A program made the translations under genes and the position numbers. From assembly GCA_002403445.1 (NCBI GenBank), contig DHHU01000028.1, positions 1 through 15,794 of the forward strand: a DNA stretch of 15,794 bases, in the 5' to 3' direction. The notes beneath the pieces are model-generated. The model saw nothing but the letters and a program-made list of their open reading frames with translations, made no database searches and had not been told where the DNA came from. The stretch's first letter is position 1, and every line of letters starts with the position of its first letter. Positions 1 to 8,122 of the stretch are shown piece after piece. Origin of the DNA: Salinisphaeraceae bacterium UBA4764. Lineage in GTDB: Bacteria; Pseudomonadota; Gammaproteobacteria; Nevskiales; Salinisphaeraceae.

Positions 1-1
1 G

Positions 2-37
2 CCCGCGGCCCAACAAGGCCAGGGGATCAAAAAATGA
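2..37 (+). CDS. C-terminal end of an upstream gene (partial)
   Basis: Frame 2 is open from the left edge and reads PAAQQGQGIKK before a TGA at 35-37. That stop overlaps the ATG of the adaptor gene (ATGA at 34-37), which is typical of translationally coupled genes in one operon. In RND operons the third component is often a TolC-like outer membrane factor, so this may be the tail of one, but eleven residues cannot identify a family. The call rests on the overlap geometry alone. Confidence 0.4.
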   Translation, partial: PAAQQGQGIKK

Positions 38-1071
38 GAGACCGAACCGTGCTGGCCGCTATCGCGTTGGCCACTATTGTGATCTGTTATCCGTCGTTTG
101 CACTGGCAGCGCCGAGCGTCAAGGTATCGACGGCTCCAGTTAAACGCCAGACCATGGCCCAGACCGTGACCGCTTTCGGTCGCGTGAAACCCAATCCCAA
201 ATCGGCGACTACGCGAGCCGCCGTATATCCGGCATTCGTCAAGACACTCGACGTCACCCTTGGTCAATCGGTAGCCAAGGGCGCCCCGATCGTCACCTTA
301 CGAACCGCACCGTCGGCACGAGCCAACTATCGCCAGGCCCAAGCCAAGCTTCATTACGCGCAACAGGCCGTTGCACGTCAGAAAAAGTTGCTCAAGCAGC
401 ATCTGGCGACCCATGCCAACGTCGAATCTGCACGCCAAAAGCTGGCGACTGCCCAAGCCAAATTCGCCACCCAGAAAAAGCTCGGTACAGGTCAGACAAC
501 CAACGTCATCAAAGCGCCTTTTAGCGGCATCGTTAGCAAACTGCCAATTTCGCCGGGCCAGAAGGTTAGCGTTGGGACAACGCTGTTCCAACTATCACGG
601 CGCGATAAGCTACAGGTTTCACTGGGCGTCCAGCCAGCTGCAATTCGGCACGTCAAACAAGGTACACCCGTCAAGATAAGACCACTGTTTACCAGTGGTG
701 CCAGCGTCAAAACGAATGTAAAACAGGTCAATGCCGTGGTCGATCCCAACACGCGGCTGATCAATGTGGTGGTACCTCTGGACGGCCCCAACGCCAACAC
801 GTTTCTGCCGGGTATGCGTGTGCGCGGGATTATCACGCTGTCGGCCGGCAAGTCTCTGGTGGTACCCCGAGGGGCTGTCCGTCGCGATAAAAAAGGGCCC
901 CACGTTTTCGTGATTCAAAACGGCCACGCCAAACGGATAAATGTACAAACCGGCGTCAGCAAGCATGGTCTTACCGCCGTTCAAGGTGCATTGAAGGTCG
1001 GTGACCAGGTCGCTGTGGCAGGTAGCTATGAACTGAGTAACGGCGCGACAGTTCGAGGCGCAAGTCATTGA
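34..1071 (+). CDS. RND efflux periplasmic adaptor (membrane fusion protein)
   Basis: Periplasmic adaptor linking an RND inner-membrane pump to an outer-membrane channel. Residues 1-25 look like a Sec signal peptide with an ALA site near 23-25; there is no lipobox. The order is that of the HlyD/AcrA family: first half of a lipoyl domain (about 60-90, with LGQSVAKGAPIVTL), a helical hairpin rich in Gln, Ala and Lys (about 93-150), second half of the lipoyl domain (about 160-188, KAPFSGIVSKLPISPGQ), a beta-barrel, and a C-terminal membrane-proximal domain. At 345 aa it is slightly short for the family. The ATG is preceded by AGGGG (21-25) at 8 nt spacing and overlaps the previous stop. Its own stop overlaps the permease start. 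It is unusually basic: by hand count about 50 Lys+Arg against 9 Asp+Glu. The substrate cannot be told. Confidence 0.95.
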   Translation: MRDRTVLAAIALATIVICYPSFALAAPSVKVSTAPVKRQTMAQTVTAFGRVKPNPKSATTRAAVYPAFVKTLDVTLGQSVAKGAPIVTLRTAPSARANYRQAQAKLHYAQQAVARQKKLLKQHLATHANVESARQKLATAQAKFATQKKLGTGQTTNVIKAPFSGIVSKLPISPGQKVSVGTTLFQLSRRDKLQVSLGVQPAAIRHVKQGTPVKIRPLFTSGASVKTNVKQVNAVVDPNTRLINVVVPLDGPNANTFLPGMRVRGIITLSAGKSLVVPRGAVRRDKKGPHVFVIQNGHAKRINVQTGVSKHGLTAVQGALKVGDQVAVAGSYELSNGATVRGASH

Positions 1072-4000
1072 GATTTTCAGATTCTGTCCTAAAGCACCGC
1101 CGCGCGATACTGTTTCTGCTGGTGCTGTTGCTCATCGGCGGCGCATTCGCCTATAACCGACTGCCCTCAGCGCTTTTTCCGCAGGTGCAGTTCCCCAGAG
1201 TCCGGGTACAAGTCAATGCAGGGTCGCAGCCGGCCCAGCAAATGATGATGCAAGTTACGCGCAAGGTCGAACGTGCCGTGCGTGCCGTGCCGGGTGTGCG
1301 TTCCGTACGCTCGAATACAAGTCGTGGTAGCACCGATGTGTCGATCAATTTCGACTGGGGCCATAATATGGTTCACGCCTTGTTACTGGTGGAATCCGCG
1401 GTCAACCAGCTCAAGCCGGATCTGCCGCCGAACACCCGCATCAAGGCCAAGCGGATGTATCCGGCCGACTACACTGGGGTCATCGCCTACAGCCTGACAT
1501 CCGATAAGAAAAGCCAAGTATCGCTATACGATCTCGCGCGCTATAAGCTCGTACCCTATCTTTCCAGCGTTAAAGGCGTCGCCAAGGTCACCGTACAGGG
1601 TGGCAAACAGGCCGAGTATCGAGTCAGCATCAACCCGGCCCGGCTACATGCACTCAATCTCACAACCCAACAGATTATTAATGCCCTGTCGAGTTCAAAC
1701 GTCTTACAATCTGTAGGGCGCGTTGAAGATCATGACAAACTCTATCTAACGCTCTCCTCGACTCGGCTAACCAGCGCCAAATCGATCCGCCAGACCGTGC
1801 TGAAAACCGGCAAGAATGGTCAGGTGACGCTGAGCGATGTTGCCAAGGTCCGTCTGGCGACCCAGCCCAAATATAAAACAACAACCGCAAACGGCCACAA
1901 AGCGGTACTCCTGAATGTTTATCAAAAACCCGGCGCGAGCGTTGTCAAACTCTCCAGGGACCTAAAAAAACGCCTGCATTCATTTGGCCCCAAAATGCCG
2001 GCCGACGTTCACATAGCGCAATGGCGCAATTTGAGCAACCTGGTCAAGCGGTCGCGCGCCAGCGTCATCGAGGCGATTGTCATTGGTGTGGTGCTTGCGG
2101 CAGTGGTGCTACTCATTTTTCTGCGCAGCGTGCGTATCACCCTAGTTGCGATCATCGGCGTGCCCGCAGTATTGGTAGCAACCATGCTGTTGCTCTACGT
2201 GTTTGGCATGTCCCTGAATATCATGACGCTTGGCGGTATGGCGGCGGCAGTGGGTCTGATCATCGACGATATTATTGTCATGGTCGAACAGATCGTTCGC
2301 CGGATACAGGAAACCGGGGAACAGCATTTAACACGGATACTCGCTTCGGTACGGGAGTTCACCCATCCGCAAATCGGTTCCTCGACGTCCACGATCATAA
2401 TCTTCTTCCCTCTGGCATTTCTGAGCGGTGTCACCGGGGCATTTTTCAAAGCGCTTTCGCTGACCATGGCGGTCAGCCTTATTATTTCGTTTTTCATGGC
2501 TTGGACCATCGTGCCGCTACTGGCCGACTTTGTACTCGGCAACGGCGGCTCTGAACCAGCCAAACCGAGCCGCATTGGTCGTCGAACACTGCGAGGCTAC
2601 ACAAGGTTGATGGTGCGTTTACTGCGGCAACCAGCCTGGCTTTTGGTGGGGTTGGCGCCGTTCTTGATCGTTGCCTATTTCGCACTCAACCACGTCGGTT
2701 CCGGTTTTCTGCCGAAAATGGATGAAGGTGCGTTCATTCTCGACTACCGTTCGCCACCGGGCACGTCGCTTCAGGAAACCAATCGGCTGCTGCGGCAAGT
2801 TGCCGGTATCCTGAAGCAAGATTCGGATATCCAAAACTGGTCGCGCCGAACCGGATTGCAATTGGGTGGCGCCATTACGACGACGAACGCCGGCGATTTT
2901 TTCGTGCGCCTGAAACCATCGGCTCCATCAACCTCCAAAGTCATGGCGCATATTCGCAAGCGCGTGAACAACCGCGTACCCGGGCTGGATATCGACTTGG
3001 CCCAGCCAATAGCTGATGAAATCGGCGATTTAACCGCGGTACCGCAACCAATCGATATACGACTGTTTGGCGACAAACCAAAACAGCTTCGCACGTTGGC
3101 CCGCAAAGTCGCGGGTCATATTCAGAAAATCCCCGGCGTTGTTGGTGTTCATAACGGTGTTGTAATTGCTGGCGACTCAATTCGAATCCATGTCAATCGG
3201 GTCAAGGCCGCAACCGAGGGCTTATCTCCGCAGGCCGTGACGCAACAACTCAAAGCCTATACCGGCGGAGTTGTTGCCACGCGAGTTCGCAAAGGAGTGC
3301 GTTACATCGGCGTGCGAGTTCGTGGACCACAAAAACTACACACCCGCATTTCTCAGCTTCGAAATTTGAAGTTGCACACTCCCGGTGGCAACCGAGTACG
3401 GCTGAGCAAGATCGCCAGTGTAAAAACGATCTCTGGTCAACCAGAGCTCACCCGATACGACCTGAAAAGCGACGTCGCCGTCACGGCACGGATTAGTGGC
3501 CGGTCGCTTGGCAAAACAATCGCCGATGTCAAAAAAGTTTTGAATCAACCGGGCATGATCCCGAAAAGCAACTATTACAAGCTCGGCGGACTGTACAAAC
3601 AACAACAAAAAGCCTTCCGCGGTTTGATTGAAGTTTTTGTGGCCGCCGCGGGACTGGTGTTTTTGCTGTTATTGATTCTTTATCAGCGGTTCCGGATCGC
3701 GATTGTTATTATTACGCAGCCTATTTTGGCAACCTGTGCAGTATTTGTCGGATTATGGTTCACCGGCATTGAGCGCAATATCACGGCCATGATGGGTATG
3801 ACGATGGTTATCGGCATCGTTACTGAAATCGCAATTTTCTATTTTTCCGAATTCCAGTTGATTAGCACGGGAAATTCGTTCGCAACCGATTTGGTTCGTG
3901 CTGGGAGAAACCGCCTGCGACCGATCACAATGAGTGCGTTGGCTTTTGTCCTGTCGCTGGTCCCGCTGGCCATTGGCATCGGCAACGGAACCGGCGTGCA

Positions 4001-4145
4001 AAGGCCGCTGGCGGTTGCCATCATTTCAGGTCTTTTGGCTGAAATCCCCCTGGTTCTGGTCGTGATGCCGGTGCTTTATAACGTGCTGTGTCGCAGTCAT
4101 CGGATTAAAATAAAATGGCCTCGACGCTTGGAAAAACAAACATGA
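1068..4145 (+). CDS. RND efflux transporter permease subunit
   Basis: Proton-driven inner-membrane pump of the RND superfamily, 1025 aa, the usual length. TM1 is about residues 13-33, followed by a large periplasmic porter loop. TM helices 2-6 start near residue 335, and a second periplasmic loop and helix block repeats this layout. TM4 carries GLIIDDIIVMVEQ with two adjacent Asp (400, 401), the proton-relay pair of AcrB-like (HAE) pumps. In TM10 the AcrB Lys940 position is Glu920, as in CusA-like heavy-metal (HME) pumps, so the subfamily is mixed. RLRPITMSALAF follows, as in TM11 of other RND pumps. The start is a TTG (1068-1070) overlapping the adaptor stop, with GAGG at 1055-1058 as likely ribosome binding site; no other start lies nearby and the first residues lead straight into TM1. 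The first periplasmic loop is very basic (about 46 Lys+Arg to 15 Asp+Glu). Drug, solvent, lipid or metal export are all possible. Confidence 0.96.
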   Translation: MRFSDSVLKHRRAILFLLVLLLIGGAFAYNRLPSALFPQVQFPRVRVQVNAGSQPAQQMMMQVTRKVERAVRAVPGVRSVRSNTSRGSTDVSINFDWGHNMVHALLLVESAVNQLKPDLPPNTRIKAKRMYPADYTGVIAYSLTSDKKSQVSLYDLARYKLVPYLSSVKGVAKVTVQGGKQAEYRVSINPARLHALNLTTQQIINALSSSNVLQSVGRVEDHDKLYLTLSSTRLTSAKSIRQTVLKTGKNGQVTLSDVAKVRLATQPKYKTTTANGHKAVLLNVYQKPGASVVKLSRDLKKRLHSFGPKMPADVHIAQWRNLSNLVKRSRASVIEAIVIGVVLAAVVLLIFLRSVRITLVAIIGVPAVLVATMLLLYVFGMSLNIMTLGGMAAAVGLIIDDIIVMVEQIVRRIQETGEQHLTRILASVREFTHPQIGSSTSTIIIFFPLAFLSGVTGAFFKALSLTMAVSLIISFFMAWTIVPLLADFVLGNGGSEPAKPSRIGRRTLRGYTRLMVRLLRQPAWLLVGLAPFLIVAYFALNHVGSGFLPKMDEGAFILDYRSPPGTSLQETNRLLRQVAGILKQDSDIQNWSRRTGLQLGGAITTTNAGDFFVRLKPSAPSTSKVMAHIRKRVNNRVPGLDIDLAQPIADEIGDLTAVPQPIDIRLFGDKPKQLRTLARKVAGHIQKIPGVVGVHNGVVIAGDSIRIHVNRVKAATEGLSPQAVTQQLKAYTGGVVATRVRKGVRYIGVRVRGPQKLHTRISQLRNLKLHTPGGNRVRLSKIASVKTISGQPELTRYDLKSDVAVTARISGRSLGKTIADVKKVLNQPGMIPKSNYYKLGGLYKQQQKAFRGLIEVFVAAAGLVFLLLLILYQRFRIAIVIITQPILATCAVFVGLWFTGIERNITAMMGMTMVIGIVTEIAIFYFSEFQLISTGNSFATDLVRAGRNRLRPITMSALAFVLSLVPLAIGIGNGTGVQRPLAVAIISGLLAEIPLVLVVMPVLYNVLCRSHRIKIKWPRRLEKQT

Positions 4146-4348
4146 GCCTGACGCCTTAAAACATTGTTTTATCCATTAGCGTTTGCTTCCTCACCGTTTG
4201 TCCCCATTTCAAACATTGCTTGTGGGCAATAACTGGATGGGAAATTACCGGTAACCTACGGCATTGCGGCATTGCCTTCAGCACACTTAATTTACAAATT
4301 TGCATACCGCGGTGGCGTTCGACGTGGCCATCGACTCGAGTATCGGAC

Positions 4349-5626
4349 ATGCCACTGAAAAAACACCACTTCAAAGGTGTCGATGTGCTGCGCGCACTCA
4401 ACGGCGCTACATTCATCTGGCTACGTCTGGATCCACGACGCGGACCGGCCCACGACATTCATCGCGCCTTTTGCCGGATTTACTGGCAGACGTCCGATTT
4501 TATTGACCGGACGCGGATCGTGGCGGGCCTGTTTTTCTTATTGCCGGCGCTGCTAATCACTGCAGGCGTCTATACTTGGCGCTGTGGTCAACGTGTGTAT
4601 CGCCAGACCGGCATTCGAGCATGGCGGCAATTTCTGGGCCAGATCGATGCCGGCCTGCGATTCGCCGTGCCGCCGCCCTGGTATTACATGTTCGAGTTCT
4701 ATTTCCCGACACACCGCATGCGCGCTTCTGAGTATCTTTATTTTTTCGAACTCAAACGCGCGGTCTATCACGAGCTGCGGCGACGTTGGAGCCAACAGAC
4801 AACACTTGACGCCCTCAGCGACAAAGCCCTGTTTTCCCGCCACTGCGCCCGGCATGGGTTGGCCGTAGTACCAGTAGTAGCAGTAGCCGAAAAAGGCTAC
4901 GTCACGATGGAAAATGGCGGGGACACACTCCCGAACCACGATCTATTCTTCAAACCACGCAAGGGGGCTGGTGGACGCGATGCATCGTGCTGGTACTACG
5001 CCGGCGCCGGGTTTTTTCAGTCGGCCGATGCCAAGCAATTAACAGCAACCCAGTTGCTTGACAATCTGCGTGCTTTGTCACGCGAGAGCGACTTCATCGT
5101 GCGACCTCTGGTAACCAACCATCCCGCGCTCAGTGAACTCAACGCTGGCGCGCTCAGCACTGTGCGTGTGATGACGTGCCGGACTGAATCCGGGGCGGTC
5201 GTTTGCACGCATGCGCTACTGCGTATGGCCAGCACCAAGGGCTCCCCGGTAGACAACTTTCACAAGGGAGGTCTAGCGGCCGCGATCGAACTAGACAATG
5301 GTGTTCTGGGTGAAGCGACCGATATCGGCTGGTCTGCGGGCAGCGCATGGCATACCCACCATCCGGTTAGCGGCGCGGCCATCGTCGGCTTTCGTCTGCC
5401 ACTCTGGGAGGAGACACTGGCACTGGCACGACAGGCGCACGATGCCTTTGACGACCAGATTCTGGTGGGCTGGGATATCGCCATCCTCGCCGACAGACCG
5501 GCGCTGGTGGAAGGCAATAAAGGCCCGGATCTGGACATCATTCAGCGGGTGTATCGCGAGCCGGTCGGCAACGGTCAGATCGGACGCTCACTCGCGTATT
5601 ATCTATCCTGCCCAAACTACGCTTAG
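4349..5626 (+). CDS. sugar-transfer-associated ATP-grasp domain protein
   Basis: Resembles the sugar-transfer-associated ATP-grasp family (Pfam ATPgrasp_ST), whose members lie near polysaccharide or LPS genes and are presumed to ligate or modify a sugar or lipid substrate using ATP. From this start it has 425 aa: a hydrophobic segment at about 55-77 that could anchor it in the membrane, then an ATP-grasp region with FFKPRKGAGGRD (200-211, nucleotide-binding Lys and Gly-rich loop), STVRVMTC (270-277), NFHKGG (303-308), and VGWDIAI...LVEGN (373-390), whose Asp, Glu and Asn would bind metal. The frame is open back to a TTG at 4220, but those 43 residues look non-coding, so I chose the ATG at 4349; the ribosome binding site is weak and the start uncertain. 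Kdo hydroxylase follows after 24 bp, suggesting a shared role in envelope glycolipid modification. The reaction is unknown. Confidence 0.85.
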   Translation: MPLKKHHFKGVDVLRALNGATFIWLRLDPRRGPAHDIHRAFCRIYWQTSDFIDRTRIVAGLFFLLPALLITAGVYTWRCGQRVYRQTGIRAWRQFLGQIDAGLRFAVPPPWYYMFEFYFPTHRMRASEYLYFFELKRAVYHELRRRWSQQTTLDALSDKALFSRHCARHGLAVVPVVAVAEKGYVTMENGGDTLPNHDLFFKPRKGAGGRDASCWYYAGAGFFQSADAKQLTATQLLDNLRALSRESDFIVRPLVTNHPALSELNAGALSTVRVMTCRTESGAVVCTHALLRMASTKGSPVDNFHKGGLAAAIELDNGVLGEATDIGWSAGSAWHTHHPVSGAAIVGFRLPLWEETLALARQAHDAFDDQILVGWDIAILADRPALVEGNKGPDLDIIQRVYREPVGNGQIGRSLAYYLSCPNYA

Positions 5627-5650
5627 GCGTGACTCATTTGAAGGTGACCT

Positions 5651-6541
5651 ATGACGGCAATCACAGGCCAAGTGGCCCAAATACTGGAGCTGGAAAACCT
5701 TGCGGACACCAATGCCGCCCACGCGGCCGAAACGCTGGAATCCGGCGGCATCATTTTTCTCAAGGACGCCGGATTTGGCTTGTCGGAACGTGAATCGAAA
5801 TTGATCTCCGACGCCAGCGTGACGCTGCCTACCCGCAAGGAACGCGAGAGTCAAAACGGTCGTCCGACCGTGGTATTCGAGCCGTCGCGCGGCAAGATTC
5901 TGCATGCCCGCATGAAACCACCGGAGCGAACCGAACTGGAAAACATCATGTCGCGGTATGCCAACTGGGCCACGGAGGCCGTGAATACCCTCTTCCCAAC
6001 TTATCGTGGGCGCATCAAACGCGACCGAACAACCTATCGCCCCTGCGAACGAGCCACCACCCAGGGCCTGCACGTCGACGCAAGCTATGGTCGGCCAACT
6101 GGCGGCTGTGGCATGTTGCGGGTCTTTTACAACGTGAACCCGAACCAACAAAACCGCGTCTGGCGCGTGGGGGAAACCTTCGAGGCTTTCGCCGAACGGT
6201 TCGTGCCGAACGCTCGAATCAAGCCCGTCGGTCCGATGGAAAAAGCCCTAGGCCAACTGAATATTATCAAGGGTCAACGCACGGTTTACGACCACGTCAT
6301 GGAAGATATCCGGGGCCAGGCCAAGTCAGACAAGACGTATCAAGCCGAATGCCCGCAGCGAGTGGTGGAATTCCCACCCGGTTCGGCCTGGATCGCGATT
6401 ACCGATCTGGTTCTGCATGGCGCGGTATCGGGCCAGCATTCACTGGATCAGACATTTTTTGTCCCATCCGAGGTCATGAATCATCCCGAGCGATCGTCGT
6501 TGAAGATCCTCGAGCGCCTCACCGATCAAGCTTTGGTTTAA
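5651..6541 (+). CDS. kdoO: Kdo 3-hydroxylase (Fe(II)/2-oxoglutarate dioxygenase family)
   Basis: Predicted Fe(II)/2-oxoglutarate/O2-dependent enzyme that hydroxylates Kdo of the LPS inner core at C-3 to give Ko, as shown for KdoO of Burkholderia and Yersinia. The family hallmark GLHVDASYGRPTGG is at 139-152. His141 and Asp143 give two iron ligands; the distal one is probably His256 in LVLHGAVSG, with His263 as alternative. RVFYNVNPN (157-165) is a further conserved block. At 296 aa it is close to the family's length, and no signal peptide is seen, as expected for a cytoplasmic enzyme. The ATG at 5651 has AAGGTGA just upstream. It probably shares a transcript with the ATP-grasp gene and ends 3 bp from the stop of the convergent ThuA-like gene. 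Function is inferred from family motifs. Confidence 0.9.
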   Translation: MTAITGQVAQILELENLADTNAAHAAETLESGGIIFLKDAGFGLSERESKLISDASVTLPTRKERESQNGRPTVVFEPSRGKILHARMKPPERTELENIMSRYANWATEAVNTLFPTYRGRIKRDRTTYRPCERATTQGLHVDASYGRPTGGCGMLRVFYNVNPNQQNRVWRVGETFEAFAERFVPNARIKPVGPMEKALGQLNIIKGQRTVYDHVMEDIRGQAKSDKTYQAECPQRVVEFPPGSAWIAITDLVLHGAVSGQHSLDQTFFVPSEVMNHPERSSLKILERLTDQALV

Positions 6542-6544
6542 GCC

Positions 6545-7372
6545 CTACCACGACTTTCTGCGACGCCTGAGTAGCTTGCCGATTTTGTTCAACAGAAAAG
6601 CCGTCAGCGGTGCTCGCTGGCTGCGGTAGCCGTCGATGGCTTTTCGATCTAGTGTGCAGAAGTCTTGGTCGCCCGGTGGAACCAAGCCGGCGGTCCAAAG
6701 CACACTGTTGGCAATCAGGCGCCGCAGCCCGGCTTGATGCCAGGCGCGATGGCTGTCTAACCCTGTAAAAACAAACGATACTCCCCCGTCCTGCCGATCA
6801 TAAAACCAACTCACGCGATGCGAAGCATCGTTTCCATCGACTGACTTTCGCGAGGCATGAACCAGCGGCGTGATCCGTTCGTCACGATCGGTAAACTGAA
6901 AACCGTTCAGCCATCCGTCACGCAACGCCCATGGTGTAACCCCCCTGAACACATCATGTGCGGGCAAACGGCTTTGCCGACAGCGCCAATGTCCGCGCGC
7001 TGAAAAAGCCGGCATATAAGCAGCGCCCAACCATTGCTCGCCAAGTCTGCGCCAACGCGCCGGAAACACGGCGGCTTGGTGAAAAAAACATAACCCCACC
7101 CCGCGATCCGCTAGCCTATGCAGCGTGTCAACACGTTTTTCGTTCTTGAGATATTGTTGTTTGCCGTTGCCGCCGTCGTAAAACACCACAGCGTCGGCAG
7201 TATCCAATATGGCGGCGTCGTCCTCCGGCCAACCGTTGGCAACAACAGTCGCAGCGACACCTGGCACCCAGCACAGACAATCGGCCAACAGTCGGCACCC
7301 GGCTAAATAGTCGTGGTGGCCTTTCCGATCGTCCCACCGGACCGGTCCGGCGATGAGTACAACATGGGTCAT
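6545..7372 (-). CDS. ThuA-like domain protein
   Basis: Matches the ThuA-like (trehalose utilisation) family, which has a class I glutamine-amidotransferase-like fold of uncertain activity. From the chosen ATG it has 275 aa: an opening strand MTHVVLIAGP, AVVFYDGGNGKQ (61-72), GVGLCFFHQAAVFPA (91-105) where the amidotransferase nucleophile elbow would lie, a FQFTDRDERITPL segment, and a C-terminal block WFYDRQDGGVSFVFTGLDSH followed by NSVLWTAGL, the typical ThuA ending. The last 20 or so residues form a basic tail. An upstream start at 7429 exists but adds 19 residues unlike the family. There is no signal peptide. It lies 72 bp downstream of a methyltransferase-like gene on the same strand, probably one unit. 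Sugar or glycoconjugate metabolism is the usual context, but the substrate is unknown. Confidence 0.75.
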   Translation of the reverse strand: MTHVVLIAGPVRWDDRKGHHDYLAGCRLLADCLCWVPGVAATVVANGWPEDDAAILDTADAVVFYDGGNGKQQYLKNEKRVDTLHRLADRGVGLCFFHQAAVFPARWRRLGEQWLGAAYMPAFSARGHWRCRQSRLPAHDVFRGVTPWALRDGWLNGFQFTDRDERITPLVHASRKSVDGNDASHRVSWFYDRQDGGVSFVFTGLDSHRAWHQAGLRRLIANSVLWTAGLVPPGDQDFCTLDRKAIDGYRSQRAPLTAFLLNKIGKLLRRRRKSW

Positions 7373-7444
7373 TTCAGTACCGCTGACACAAGCCCAACTT
7401 GGCTGGCAACGAGCGATCGGGCAATGCACTTACCACCGCACATG

Positions 7445-8065
7445 TCAAAACCACATCAAGGCTAGCGCCAACGCACAAAGGGGTGCCCATCCCCATTCGT
7501 GGTTAGCGCTAACGCGTGACCAACTAAAAGACTGACGGCTGCGTCCGTTCCATGGGGTCAAACGCGGCCAGAAATCGGGTACTGAATCGGCGTAAAGACG
7601 GGCCTGATCGCCAAACTCGGATTCCAGTCGGGTGTACTCGATCCGGTATTTACGGGGTAGATATTGGAAAAAGAATAGGCCTAGGCCAACGACACCGGCA
7701 ATCCAGATCGCGATTCCCACCGCGGTACCGAAATTGCCCGCCGCGAGGAAAAAACCGATACCAGCCAGCGCCGATCCGAGATACGCTGGATTACGCGTGT
7801 GAGCGTACGGCCCGCTCGTGATCAGCGCCTGATTCTTTTGAAGATGGCCAAAGGCCCAAATCCGCACCATCAGACCAGCGGCAATCAGCACACAGCCTGC
7901 GACAAACGTCGGCCACAACGGCTTTGCCAGTGCCAGCATTGCAATCGCAAGCGCATACAAAAATACTTTCCGGACCACGATCCGCCATCGGGCGCGCAAC
8001 CGCCTGATCAATGCATCATTTGCAGTATTCTCATTCAGCATCAGTGGGTTATTATCTGGCGGCAT
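7445..8065 (-). CDS. isoprenylcysteine carboxyl methyltransferase-like membrane protein (copy 1)
   Basis: Integral membrane protein of 206 aa resembling the ICMT/PEMT-like methyltransferase family. The signature GPYAHTRNPAYLG is at residues 85-97; in this family the segment helps form the S-adenosylmethionine site. Hydrophobic helices lie at about 34-48, 51-70, 98-110 and 113-134, then a soluble part with RIEYTRLESEFG and PDFWPRL, and a last hydrophobic stretch WAPLCALALALMW. Bacterial members are rarely tested, so the substrate is unknown; prenylated proteins are not expected and a lipid is more plausible. It is clearly paralogous to the gene 57 bp upstream (same signature, same LQKN, PDF(W/F)PRL and ALALMW motifs). 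No good ribosome binding site is visible; a second ATG at 8041 is an alternative start. Confidence 0.85.
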   Translation of the reverse strand: MPPDNNPLMLNENTANDALIRRLRARWRIVVRKVFLYALAIAMLALAKPLWPTFVAGCVLIAAGLMVRIWAFGHLQKNQALITSGPYAHTRNPAYLGSALAGIGFFLAAGNFGTAVGIAIWIAGVVGLGLFFFQYLPRKYRIEYTRLESEFGDQARLYADSVPDFWPRLTPWNGRSRQSFSWSRVSANHEWGWAPLCALALALMWF

Positions 8066-8122
8066 GACAAGTGTACGACGTGAGGTGTTGGAATTATTTC
8101 AGTAATTGGCCATCGGTGGCCG

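Noticed and set aside
4158..4170. Palindrome AAAACATTGTTTT after the RND permease, considered as a terminator
   Set aside because: The stem is AT-only apart from one pair, the loop is too small and no T run follows the arms in a terminator-like way.
4220..4348. N-terminal extension of the ATP-grasp protein from a TTG at 4220
   Set aside because: The 43 residues look non-coding, and no ribosome binding site supports the TTG.
7373..7429. N-terminal extension of the ThuA-like protein from 7429
   Set aside because: The 19 extra residues are Cys- and Trp-rich and unlike the family, which starts with the strand at MTHVVLIAGP.
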